The notes beneath the pieces are model-generated. The model ran no database searches and was not told the origin of the DNA. It saw nothing but the letters and a program-made list of their open reading frames with translations. A stretch of DNA of 64,000 nt from CAVSUB01 sp963730995. GTDB lineage: Bacteria > Acidobacteriota > Vicinamibacteria > Vicinamibacterales > 2-12-FULL-66-21. The DNA lies in the NCBI GenBank assembly GCA_963730995.1, contig CAVSUB010000002.1, forward strand, positions 558,001 to 622,000, read 5' to 3'. Positions 50,885 through 58,979 of the stretch are shown here, one piece after another. The first letter of the stretch is position 1. Every line of letters begins with the position of its first letter. Both the position numbers and the translations under genes were made by a program.

Positions 50885-50914
50885 AGGAGCTGGAAGCTAG
50901 AAGCTAGGAGCTAG
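50885..50914. repeat. AGCTAGAAG array, left flank of the four-helix-bundle gene
   Basis: Units of GGAGCTAG and GAAGCTAG (about three and a half copies). The TAG stop codon (50913-50911) of the four-helix gene lies inside it. It is the inverse of the array at 51285-51318. Confidence 0.75.
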
Positions 50915-51276
50915 TTCGGATCTGGATCTCGTAGCGTTCGGACGTATCCGCCCAGAATTCGGCCGATTTCATCGACGTCCTCCCAACTCACATCCGCTTT
51001 CAGGTACTCGAGGTCACGTGACAGCAAGAAGTAGTACCGAAGCTCTTCGAGCGAACCCTGCGCCGTATTCAGGTATCTCGCTTTATCCGCTCTGCCGCGC
51101 TTCGAGAACCCCTCCGCAATATTGGCCGAGACAGAGACCGCAGCCCGGCGCATCTGCGCAGAGAGGCCGTAGATCTCGTGTTTGGGATACGTTGTGGTGA
51201 GCCGATACGTCCGCAGCGTAAGAGCGTGGCTCTTCTGCCACATGACGAGATCTTGAAATCTCCTGGCGGGCTCCAT
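50911..51276 (-). CDS. Four-helix-bundle protein (S23 / Avd-like)
   Basis: 121 aa. Family pattern: FQDLVMWQKSHALTLRTYRL, KHEIYGLSAQMRRAAVSVSA then NIAEGFSKRG, and YLNTAQGSLEELRYYFLLSR. Proteins of this family are encoded in 23S rRNA intervening sequences and, as Avd, in diversity-generating retroelements, where they form pentameric basic bundles that bind nucleic acid. Here it is free-standing between two paralogous oxidoreductases, with a perfect AGGAGG before ATG 51276. Both flanks are inverted short-repeat arrays that contribute stop codons. No reverse transcriptase or rRNA is nearby. Function here unknown. Confidence 0.88.
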   Translation of the reverse strand: MEPARRFQDLVMWQKSHALTLRTYRLTTTYPKHEIYGLSAQMRRAAVSVSANIAEGFSKRGRADKARYLNTAQGSLEELRYYFLLSRDLEYLKADVSWEDVDEIGRILGGYVRTLRDPDPN

Positions 51277-51284
51277 TGAACCTC

Positions 51285-51318
51285 CTTCTAGCTTCTAGCT
51301 TCTAGCTCCTAGCTCCTC
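51285..51318. repeat. AGCTAGAAG array, right flank of the four-helix-bundle gene
   Basis: Four copies of CTTCTAG / CTCCTAG. On the minus strand it encodes the last codons and TAG stop (51311-51309) of the upstream oxidoreductase and leads directly into the AGGAGG of the four-helix gene. Confidence 0.75.
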
Positions 51319-52880
51319 AACATCTGTCGCGCGGCGTTTCTCCCAGGCGCCCCCATGATCCCGCCGCCGGGATGCGTCGCTGAGCCGCACATGTACAAGC
51401 CTTTGATGGGAGTGGCATAGCGCGCCCACCCGGGCGCGGGGCGCAGAAAGAACAGCTGCTCGAGTGTGAGTTCGCCCTGGAAGATGTTGCCTTCGGTCAG
51501 TCCCCACTCGCGCTCCAGGTCGAGGGGAGTGACGACCTGCCGGTGCAGGATGATGTCTTTGATGTTCGGCGCGTACTGGGCGATGGTGTTGACGACGGTG
51601 TCGCCGAACGCCTCGCGGTGATCGTCCCACGATCCCTCGCGCAGATGGTACGGCGCGTACTGAACGAAGCAGGACATCACGTGCTTTCCCGGTGGCGCGA
51701 CGGACGGATCGGTCAGGCTGGGAATCACGATATCGATGTAAGGCCGCCTGGAATACCGTCCGTACTTGGCCTCGTCGTATGCGCGCTCCATGTACTCGAT
51801 GCTCGGCGAGATCGAGATTGCGCCTCGGAGGTGCGCGCCGGGCCCTGGCATCGAGGTGAAGTTCGGCAACGCGTCGAGCGCGAGGTTGACCTTGCCGGAC
51901 GATCCGCGGAACTTGTATCGACGAACGTCCTCGACGAATTCCGAAGGCAGGTGCTCCGGACCGACCATCTTCAAGAACGTCAGGTTCGGATCGACGCTCG
52001 ACGAGACGACGTTCGAGGTCAGATAGTCGCCGCTCTCGAGGACGACGCCGACGACGGCCTCGTCCTTGACGATGATCTTCGAGACGGATGTCTTCGTGCG
52101 GATCTCGACACCCGCCTCCCGAGCCGCATCCGCGATCGCGTTCGAGATTGTGCCCGTGCCGCCGCGCGAGAGGCCCCACGATCGGAAGGCGCCGTCGATC
52201 TCGCCCATATAGTGGTGCAAGAGCACGTACGCTGTGCCCGGCGATCGAATGCCCAGGAACGTTCCAATGATCCCTGACGCCGACATCGTCGCCTTCAGGA
52301 CGTCCGTCTCGAACCACTGGTCCAGGAAGTCCACTGCGCTCATTGTCATGAGCTGGACCTGGTTGTACTTGTCCTCGTCCGAGAGTGACTGGAACCTGCG
52401 CGCGAGGAACAGGAGATCTTTCAAGCCTCGCGGTTCGAGAGAAGTTGGATCCGGCGGGGACATGGTGAGGATCGGCTTGACGAAGCGACCCATCTCGACC
52501 ATGGCCTTGCCGTACTCGTCGTACGCCTCCGCGTCGACCTTCGAATGTCGGGCGATTTCCCTGCGGGTCTTCGCGTGATCGTTCACGCGCCAGAGGTGGT
52601 CGCCGTTCGGCATCGGCGTGAACGTGCCGTCGAGCGGCAGGATCTCGAGGCCGTGTCGCGGCAGGTCGAGCTCGCGAATGATCTCGGGCCGCAGCAGCGA
52701 CACCACATAGGAGCAGACCGAGTACTTGAAGCCGGGGAAGATCTCTTCCGTCACCGCCGCGCCGCCGAGCACGTGCCGCCGCTCGATGACGAGCACCTTG
52801 CGGCCCGCCCGCGCCAGGTACGCAGCATTGACCAGCCCGTTGTGGCCGCCGCCGATCACGATCACGTCGTAGTGGGACAT
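51309..52880 (-). CDS. FAD-dependent oxidoreductase, PYROXD2/phytoene-desaturase-like (copy 2)
   Basis: 523 aa from ATG 52880, starting SHYDVIVIGGGHNGLVNAAY and VLVIERRHVLGGAAVTEEIF. The end is IKGLYMCGSATHPGGGIMGA. It is a diverged paralogue of copy 1, sharing the same plan: GGTGTISNAIADAAREAGVE here and GGTGALTAAMADAAREAGAE there. First gene of a minus-strand run of seven closely spaced genes down to 40535. Substrate unknown; a carotenoid role is not supported by neighbours. Confidence 0.85.
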   Translation of the reverse strand: MSHYDVIVIGGGHNGLVNAAYLARAGRKVLVIERRHVLGGAAVTEEIFPGFKYSVCSYVVSLLRPEIIRELDLPRHGLEILPLDGTFTPMPNGDHLWRVNDHAKTRREIARHSKVDAEAYDEYGKAMVEMGRFVKPILTMSPPDPTSLEPRGLKDLLFLARRFQSLSDEDKYNQVQLMTMSAVDFLDQWFETDVLKATMSASGIIGTFLGIRSPGTAYVLLHHYMGEIDGAFRSWGLSRGGTGTISNAIADAAREAGVEIRTKTSVSKIIVKDEAVVGVVLESGDYLTSNVVSSSVDPNLTFLKMVGPEHLPSEFVEDVRRYKFRGSSGKVNLALDALPNFTSMPGPGAHLRGAISISPSIEYMERAYDEAKYGRYSRRPYIDIVIPSLTDPSVAPPGKHVMSCFVQYAPYHLREGSWDDHREAFGDTVVNTIAQYAPNIKDIILHRQVVTPLDLEREWGLTEGNIFQGELTLEQLFFLRPAPGWARYATPIKGLYMCGSATHPGGGIMGAPGRNAARQMLRS

Positions 52881-53232
52881 AAGATCCGTCGTGCCAAAAA
52901 CCCGGGAGGAGTGCGATCGAAGCACGCCCATGCGCATCGACCGGCGTGGTCGGTGCGTGCGTCAGCGAAAGCTCAAAGCCCGGCGGATCGTGCCTCTTCG
53001 GGCTCAGGGCGTGGGCGCGACCGACGGATGTGCGGGCGAGCGGGCTCGCAATTCGCGCAGCAGAATGGGCGGGAGTCCATCGAAGTTGCCGGTATTCTAT
53101 GCCGAAAGCGGCGTCGGAGTCCGAGCAGGGGTTTAAGCTATTCCGAGTTGCCGCAGGTTCAGGTGGCGCGGTCTCGGAACCGGCGCAACAGGACAATGCA
53201 AGTAGATCGGTAATAGCCGAAGGTCAGCCATC
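52881..53232. other. 352-base divergent intergenic region, no gene recognised
   Basis: Lies between the divergent oxidoreductase (minus) and GcvT-like gene (plus). Open frames here do not resemble proteins. I looked for a glycine riboswitch because of gcvT and saw none of its conserved motifs. It presumably holds the promoters of both operons; no strong -35/-10 pair stands out. Confidence 0.5.
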
Positions 53233-54432
53233 ATGCCGATTGGAACCGCCCTCCACGAGCGGACGTTCGCCCTCTGCGAGAGCCTCAACTACCGCGACTG
53301 GTCCGGCTACTACGCGGTCAGCGCGTACGAGGGCCACCACGAGCACGAGTACAACGCGATACGCAACGCCTCCGCCCTCATCGACGTCTCCCCGCTTTTC
53401 AAGTATCTGGTAACGGGGAGCGACGCGGCGCGCTTTGTCGACAGGCTGATCACCCGGGACGTGTCGAAGATGGCGGTCGGCCAGGTGTTCTACACGCCGT
53501 GGTGTGACGAGCGCGGCAAGGTGATTGACGATGGGACGGTGTCGCGGTTGTCCGAGCAGACATTCCGCTGGACCGCAGCCGACCCGAGCTTGCGCTGGTT
53601 CCGCCAGAATGCCGTCGGCTTCGACGTCGCGATCGAAGACATCTCGGAGGCCTGCGCCGCGCTCGCCCTCCAGGGTCCAACGTCCGCGCGGCTGCTGCGG
53701 GAAGTCAGCACCGTCGAGATCGACCGGCTGAAATACTTCCGCGTCGCGAGCGGCACGATCGCTGGCGTCCGCGTCGATGTTTCGCGGACCGGGTACACCG
53801 GCGATCTCGGGTACGAGATCTGGACTCCATCCCGTCATGCGCTCAGGGTCTGGGACGCGCTGATGGACGGCGGCAAGCCCTTCGACATCAAGCCATGCGG
53901 CATGCTGGCGCTCGACGTCGCACGCGTCGAAGCCGGCCTGCTCCTGATCGACGTCGACTTCTTCGGCAGCAAGAAAGCCACGATCGAGTCGCAGCGGTAT
54001 TCACCATACGAGATGGGGCTCGGGCGTCTGGTGAGCCTCGACAAGAACCGGTTCATCGGGCAGCGCGCGCTCAGAGAAGAGTCCCGCCGCGGGCCCGCGC
54101 GGCAGGTGGTCGGGCTGGAAATCGATTGGACCGAAGTGGAAGCAATCTACGAGAACCTGGGCCTCGCGCCTGGCGTCGGTGCGACCGCGTCACGCGTCGC
54201 CGTGCCTGTTTACAGCGGCGGGCATCAGGTGGGACGGGCGACGACAACAACGTGGTCGCCGGTGCTGAAGCGGATGATTGCTCTGGCGACGATCGATCGG
54301 CCGTACTTTGCCGAGGGAACCAGACTCCAGTTCGAGGTGACTGTCGAAGCCGTGCGTCATCGTGTCGGCGCCACGATCGTCAAGACGCCGTTCTTCAATC
54401 CGCGGCGGAAGACGGCCACGCCGCCGGAATAA
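53233..54432 (+). CDS. GcvT-family aminomethyltransferase
   Basis: 399-aa tetrahydrofolate-binding protein of the glycine-cleavage T-protein/DmdA/dimethylglycine group. ASALIDVSPLFKYLVTGSDA, LITRDVSKMAVGQVFYTPWC and DERGKVIDDGTVSRL form the N-terminal folate-binding fold. RTGYTGDLGYEIW and DKNRFIGQRALREE are T-protein signatures. No gcvH or gcvP is near. It converges on a Rieske oxygenase gene, so a demethylase that passes a methyl group to folate is more likely than glycine cleavage. Confidence 0.85.
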   Translation: MPIGTALHERTFALCESLNYRDWSGYYAVSAYEGHHEHEYNAIRNASALIDVSPLFKYLVTGSDAARFVDRLITRDVSKMAVGQVFYTPWCDERGKVIDDGTVSRLSEQTFRWTAADPSLRWFRQNAVGFDVAIEDISEACAALALQGPTSARLLREVSTVEIDRLKYFRVASGTIAGVRVDVSRTGYTGDLGYEIWTPSRHALRVWDALMDGGKPFDIKPCGMLALDVARVEAGLLLIDVDFFGSKKATIESQRYSPYEMGLGRLVSLDKNRFIGQRALREESRRGPARQVVGLEIDWTEVEAIYENLGLAPGVGATASRVAVPVYSGGHQVGRATTTTWSPVLKRMIALATIDRPYFAEGTRLQFEVTVEAVRHRVGATIVKTPFFNPRRKTATPPE

Positions 54433-54439
54433 ATTCTAC

Positions 54440-54487
54440 GGAACCCAGAACCTTTAGAACCTTTAGAACTTTAGAACCCAAGAACCG
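54440..54487. repeat. AGAACC-type short tandem array, second copy
   Basis: Five to six units of AGAACC(TTT) between the convergent GcvT-like and Rieske genes. Same core as 13911-13974. Confidence 0.75.
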
Positions 54488-54494
54488 ACGATGT

Positions 54495-55622
54495 TCAGGA
54501 TCCGTGGAGCCTGACGATCATCCGGTCGAACGCGTACAGCAGGTCCTCACGATTCGAGTAAGGCCCCGGCACGTACGCGCGTGACGAAATCCCTGCCTGC
54601 GACAGCTCGCAGACGTGCCAGTCCTGCCGGTTCGTCAGATCCCAGAAATCGATCACGTCCGACGCGTTGAAGCCCGGTCGCGCGAGCTCGGTCGGGTGGA
54701 AGTGCCACTCGCAGATGTTGACCGTGCGGTCGGGTGCGAGCGGCCAGAGCGTGTGCACCATCATGTAATCCGGGTGCAGGCTGAGGAGCATGTTCGGGAA
54801 GATCGCGTAGTAGTAGATCCCTCGACGCTCGGCCTCGGTGAGCTCCGGCAGGTACGCGCGCGGACAGGTGCCATCCATCGACATCGTAGCCACGCCCTGT
54901 CGAAGGTCCATGCGGCCGCCCATGTACGAGGCGTGGAGCGGCTCGTTCTCGCCGCTCAGATAGTGCGACAGTTTGTTGAGCGCCGGGTGAAGGTTCGGGC
55001 AGTGCAGGCACTCGTTGTAGTTCTGGACGATCAGCTTCCAGTTCGCGTGCACGTCGTAGACGATGCGGTGGCCGAGCCGAAGATCCTGCATGCGCCACGA
55101 TCTGAACTTTGCGGGCAGATCTGCGAGTTGATGGACGAGGGGTCGCGGCGCGTTTGCCAAGGTCATGAAGATGTGGCCGTCCCATTCATCCGCTTGGACA
55201 CGATGGAGCGGGTAGTCTTCTTTGCGAAAGTGCGGGACCTCGTCCATGTGGGGTGCCCCGACCAGCCGTCCGTCGAGTGTGTACGTCCAGGCGTGATACG
55301 GGCATTGGATGCTGCCGGCGAAGCGTCCCGCTGCCTCCGTGCAGAGCCTCGTGCCGCGATGCCGGCAGACGTTGTAGAAGGCCTGCAGCGGCCCTGACGC
55401 GCTTCGCGTGATGATGATGCTCTCACCGGCAAGCTCACGAAGGAAGAACTGGCCTGGCGACTCGACCTGTTCGACCCGCCCGGCGCAAATCCAGTCCTGC
55501 GTGAACAGCCGGTCCATCTCGACGCGAAAGCGGCCCTGGTCGGTGTAGAAATCGGCCGGAAGGGTCGTCGCGCCTGCCGGCATGACATCGCGGGGTTTGA
55601 TGGTGATGTCGGCATCCTGCAT
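54495..55622 (-). CDS. Rieske non-heme iron oxygenase, alpha subunit
   Basis: 375-aa aromatic-ring-hydroxylating/N-demethylating oxygenase. The Rieske cluster ligands are CRH (Cys86, His88) and CPYH (Cys107, His110). The mononuclear iron site is NYNECLHCPNLHP with bridging Glu204 and ligands His207 and His212. The relation is to glycine-betaine, choline or carnitine monooxygenases (GbcA-like) rather than dioxygenases with small beta subunits. No reductase gene is adjacent. ATG 55622 gives a normal length; no clear ribosome-binding site, and an ATG 13 codons later is possible. Confidence 0.88.
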   Translation of the reverse strand: MQDADITIKPRDVMPAGATTLPADFYTDQGRFRVEMDRLFTQDWICAGRVEQVESPGQFFLRELAGESIIITRSASGPLQAFYNVCRHRGTRLCTEAAGRFAGSIQCPYHAWTYTLDGRLVGAPHMDEVPHFRKEDYPLHRVQADEWDGHIFMTLANAPRPLVHQLADLPAKFRSWRMQDLRLGHRIVYDVHANWKLIVQNYNECLHCPNLHPALNKLSHYLSGENEPLHASYMGGRMDLRQGVATMSMDGTCPRAYLPELTEAERRGIYYYAIFPNMLLSLHPDYMMVHTLWPLAPDRTVNICEWHFHPTELARPGFNASDVIDFWDLTNRQDWHVCELSQAGISSRAYVPGPYSNREDLLYAFDRMIVRLHGS

Positions 55623-55739
55623 GGGAGGTGTCTTCAGACAGTCTGTGGTCTCGTGACGAAAGATAGGTGATCGCAGCAGCGAAAATAGGTGGCCCTGCGA
55701 TCGAGAGGACTGCTTCGGCCATGATACAACCTCCCGGTG

Positions 55740-57080
55740 ATGCAACCGTCGACCACCACGGATGAGGAGGCGGCAAGTGGGCTTCGCCGCGAATTGGGGC
55801 GATGGGATCTGACGGCGATTGGCGTCAATCAGGTGATTGGCGGAGCCATCTTCGCGCTGCCGGCAGCGCTGGCGGCGAACGCAGGCACGTGGAGTCCGTG
55901 GCTGACAGCACTTGCGGGTGGGGCGTCGATGCTCATCGCGCTCTGCTTCGCGGAAGTCGGCAGCCGATTCGAAGGGACAGGCGGGCCCTATCTCTACACT
56001 CGCGCCGCCTTCGGACGGTTTGCCGCCTTCGAAGTTGGGTGGCTGATGTGGTTCACGCGCGTCACGAGTTGGGCCTCGGTCATCAACATCCTCGTCAGCT
56101 CTCTCGGGTTCTACTGGCCCGGGATGTCGCGGAGCGGGCCCCGCGCCGCGACGATTGCCGTCATCACCGCCGCGATCACGGCGGTCAACGTCCGTGGGAT
56201 CCGGCAGAGCAGCCTCGTGCTGAATGTCCTGACGGTTGCGAAGCTCACACCGCTCGTGATCTTCATTGTTGCTGGTCTCTTCGCAGTCGACCTGTCGCGT
56301 CTCTCTGGCAGCCGCACGCCGTCCCTGCACGAGTTCGCGACGACCGGTCTCCTGCTGATCTTTGCCTTCGGCGGATATGAGGTCGTGCCGGTCCCGGCCG
56401 GTGAGGCCCGCGACCCACGCCGGGGTGTGCCGTTCGCCCTCATCATGACGATCGCGATCGCCACCGTCGTGTTCACGCTGGTTCAGTTCGTTGCGCTCGG
56501 CACGCTGCCCGATCTCACGACCTCGAAAACGCCGCTCGCGGACGCCGCGCAGCTGTTCCTCGGCGGCGCGGGTGCCGCCCTCATCACTGTTGGTGCCATC
56601 TGTTCGACCGGCGGCAACAACATGGGCCAGGCGCTTTCCGGATCGCGCAACCTGTATGCGCTTGCCGAACAGGGTGACCTGCCACCGTTCTTCGGACGCG
56701 TGCACTCGAGGTTCCGGACACCCGCGAACGCCGTTCTGTTCACGTCCATTGTCTCGTTCGTTCTTGCTGTATCAGGAACGTTCGCCCTGATGGCTGCTGC
56801 GAGCGCGATCACGCGGCTTCTCGTCTATCTCGCCACCTGCTCCGCCACCCTCCGCCTCCGCGATCCCCGCTTCGCATCGTCTGTGAAGCCGGCAGCCTTC
56901 GTCGTTCCACTCGGGCCAGTGATTCCGATCGCGGCGATCCTGATAGGCGTCACGATTCTCACCGGTGCGACGTCGACCCAGCTGGCGACCGTGGCGGCAG
57001 CGTGCGCGGCAGGTGCCGTGCTATACCAGATCGCCGTTCGCAACGCCCCTACGGAGCCACGGCCGGTGATACTCAATTGA
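55740..57080 (+). CDS. APC-family amino acid permease
   Basis: 446-aa polytopic transporter with about 12 membrane segments. The first has DLTAIGVNQVIGGAIFALPA (APC substrate loop); GGPYLYTRAAFGRFAAFEVG and FAFGGYEVVPVPAGEARDPR are family motifs. GTG 55737 directly precedes ATG 55740 and could also serve. Divergent from the Rieske gene with 117 bases between, so the permease probably imports its substrate, an amino acid or N-methylated derivative. Substrate is inferred from context only. Confidence 0.85.
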   Translation: MQPSTTTDEEAASGLRRELGRWDLTAIGVNQVIGGAIFALPAALAANAGTWSPWLTALAGGASMLIALCFAEVGSRFEGTGGPYLYTRAAFGRFAAFEVGWLMWFTRVTSWASVINILVSSLGFYWPGMSRSGPRAATIAVITAAITAVNVRGIRQSSLVLNVLTVAKLTPLVIFIVAGLFAVDLSRLSGSRTPSLHEFATTGLLLIFAFGGYEVVPVPAGEARDPRRGVPFALIMTIAIATVVFTLVQFVALGTLPDLTTSKTPLADAAQLFLGGAGAALITVGAICSTGGNNMGQALSGSRNLYALAEQGDLPPFFGRVHSRFRTPANAVLFTSIVSFVLAVSGTFALMAAASAITRLLVYLATCSATLRLRDPRFASSVKPAAFVVPLGPVIPIAAILIGVTILTGATSTQLATVAAACAAGAVLYQIAVRNAPTEPRPVILN

Positions 57081-57094
57081 GAGGCCACGACAAA

Positions 57095-57589
57095 ATGCTG
57101 AAGCAAGCCATCCTTGCCGGACTGATTCTGGCGGCGATTCCAACCGCGGCCCGGGCGCAGGCCACCATCTTCCTGGTCCGTCATGCCGAGCGCGCCGACA
57201 GCGGCGCTGGGGGGATGACCTCTGATCCCGTGCTGTCGGCCGCCGGCCGGGCGAGGGCCGCCAGATTGACAGCGATGCTGAAGGACATGAAGCTGACCGC
57301 GGTATTCTCGACGGAGTTCAAACGGACGCAGCAGACGGCGGCGCCCACGGCAAAGGCGCAGCAGCTGACGGTCACGACCGTTCCTGCCGATCAGACGGCA
57401 GCGCTCGTGGACAAGCTCAAGACCGCGACCGGGGCGGTACTGGTGGTCGGGCATTCGAATACGTTGCCGGAGGTCATGACGGCCCTCGGCGTGACGCCGC
57501 CAGTCACGATAGGCGACGCCGAGTTCGACAACCTGTTCATCGTCGTCACAGGTCCGCAGCCGCGATTGGTGAGGCTCCGCTACAAATAG
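57095..57589 (+). CDS. Exported histidine phosphatase family protein
   Basis: 164 aa from ATG 57095 with a signal peptide ending AARAQA. The catalytic motif is FLVRHAERADSG (RHA intact), with TEFKRTQQTAAPTA and the second His in VLVVGHSNTLPEVMTALG. A periplasmic phosphohydrolase of unknown substrate. The ribosome-binding GAGAGG overlaps the permease stop, so it is probably cotranscribed with it. Confidence 0.88.
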   Translation: MLKQAILAGLILAAIPTAARAQATIFLVRHAERADSGAGGMTSDPVLSAAGRARAARLTAMLKDMKLTAVFSTEFKRTQQTAAPTAKAQQLTVTTVPADQTAALVDKLKTATGAVLVVGHSNTLPEVMTALGVTPPVTIGDAEFDNLFIVVTGPQPRLVRLRYK

Positions 57590-57600
57590 GTGAGAGGTTC

Positions 57601-58968
57601 ATGGGCGTCATGAGATTCAGCGGTCGCGGGCTGGTCGCCGCGGCGGTCCTGTGTGCCGTTTTGCCGTCCGCGCCCAGCCTCCACGGCCAGGACCAGTCCG
57701 TCGGGCCGCCCCAACTCGGTCGGACCTGGGATACGGAGCATGTGTCCTCTCCGCTTCCGCCGCTGATGGATCACAAGGAGGTCGTTCGTCGGCTGACCGA
57801 GTTGAGTTCCGCAAACCCGGACCTGTTCACTCTGGAGAAAATCGGCGAATCGGTGGAGGGACGGTCGCTCAACTACGTGAAGACAGGAACGGGTTCGACA
57901 GGCGTTCTGCTCTGGTCCCAGATGCACGGAGACGAGCCGACGGCAACTGCCGCGCTCTTCGACATCTTCGAGTACCTGCGACGCCACCGGGAGGATCCGA
58001 TGGTTCGGCGGATTCTCACGCGGCTGACGCTGCACGTGGTCCCCATGCTCAATCCTGATGGCGCCGAGCGGTTCCAGCGGCGGAACGCGCAGAGCATCGA
58101 CATCAACCGTGATGCACTCGGGCTTCAGACGCCAGAGGGCCGCGCATTGAAGGCGCTCCGCGATCGGCTCAATCCGCAGGTCGGCTTCAATCTTCACAAT
58201 CAGAGCTGGCGCACGTCGGTCGGCACGCCGCCAAAGCCGGCGTCGATTTCGCTGCTGTCTGTGGCCTACGACGAAGACCGCACCGAGAATGCCGGCCGGA
58301 AGCTGACGAAGAAGATCTGCGCCGTGATCCGCGAGGCGCTCGAGCCGCTTGCATCCGGACAGATCGGCCGGTATGACGACGAGTTCGAGGTCCGGGCCTT
58401 CGGGGACAACATCACGTTGTGGGGAACACCTGTCGTTCTGATCGAGACGGGCCCATGGCCGTCTGCGGAACCCGACCAGGCCCTCGTTCGGCTGAATTTC
58501 GTGGCGATTCTCTCGGCGCTCGACGCTATGGCAACCGGCCGCGTGGACAAGGCGGATCCGAAGCGCTACGACGAGCTCCCGATGAACGAGAGCAAGACGC
58601 TCTACGTTCTCATCCGGAACGCCACCGTGATCAATGGCGCAGGGATTCCACCGTTTACCGCCGACATCGGACTAATCGCCACCCGACGCGTTCAGATCGT
58701 AGAGGGACGCCGCGATCTCCAGACGGCCGTCGCGATCGACGACATCGGGGATCTCCGAACGCTCGGCGCGCTCAGGACGATAGATGCGAGATCGAAGACC
58801 GTCGTGCCGCTCTTCGACGATAAGTTGAGCGAAGGGCAGATCGTCGATCTGCCGGAGTGGCGAACGAAGACGGATGCGACCGTCAGCGTCGGTCAACCCG
58901 CGCGGTTCGCCGTGCTCAAGCAGGCCACGCAGCCAGGAAAGTATCAGGTGGAGTTGATCTTCAAGTAG
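57601..58968 (+). CDS. Secreted M14-family zinc carboxypeptidase
   Basis: 455 aa with a signal peptide (about 1-30). Zinc ligands His109 and Glu112 (MHGDEPT) and His199 (GFNLHNQ), substrate Arg in DINRD and catalytic Glu282 (LIETGPW) are all present. A C-terminal beta domain (about 320-455) follows. It starts 11 bases after the phosphatase with GAGAGG upstream. It probably removes C-terminal residues from extracellular peptides. Confidence 0.9.
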   Translation: MGVMRFSGRGLVAAAVLCAVLPSAPSLHGQDQSVGPPQLGRTWDTEHVSSPLPPLMDHKEVVRRLTELSSANPDLFTLEKIGESVEGRSLNYVKTGTGSTGVLLWSQMHGDEPTATAALFDIFEYLRRHREDPMVRRILTRLTLHVVPMLNPDGAERFQRRNAQSIDINRDALGLQTPEGRALKALRDRLNPQVGFNLHNQSWRTSVGTPPKPASISLLSVAYDEDRTENAGRKLTKKICAVIREALEPLASGQIGRYDDEFEVRAFGDNITLWGTPVVLIETGPWPSAEPDQALVRLNFVAILSALDAMATGRVDKADPKRYDELPMNESKTLYVLIRNATVINGAGIPPFTADIGLIATRRVQIVEGRRDLQTAVAIDDIGDLRTLGALRTIDARSKTVVPLFDDKLSEGQIVDLPEWRTKTDATVSVGQPARFAVLKQATQPGKYQVELIFK

Positions 58969-58979
58969 GCGGGAGGAGA

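Noticed and set aside
51309..52880. Carotenoid biosynthesis cluster (phytoene desaturase-like genes)
   Set aside because: No phytoene synthase, cyclase or other carotenoid gene is present; both proteins look closer to PYROXD2-type oxidoreductases.
52881..53232. Glycine riboswitch before the GcvT-like gene
   Set aside because: None of the conserved glycine-aptamer motifs was found; the gene is probably not part of glycine cleavage.
55623..56705. N-terminal extension of the Rieske protein reaching 56705
   Set aside because: The extension lies opposite the permease gene and reads as charged low-complexity sequence; the Rieske domain spacing fits a start at 55622.
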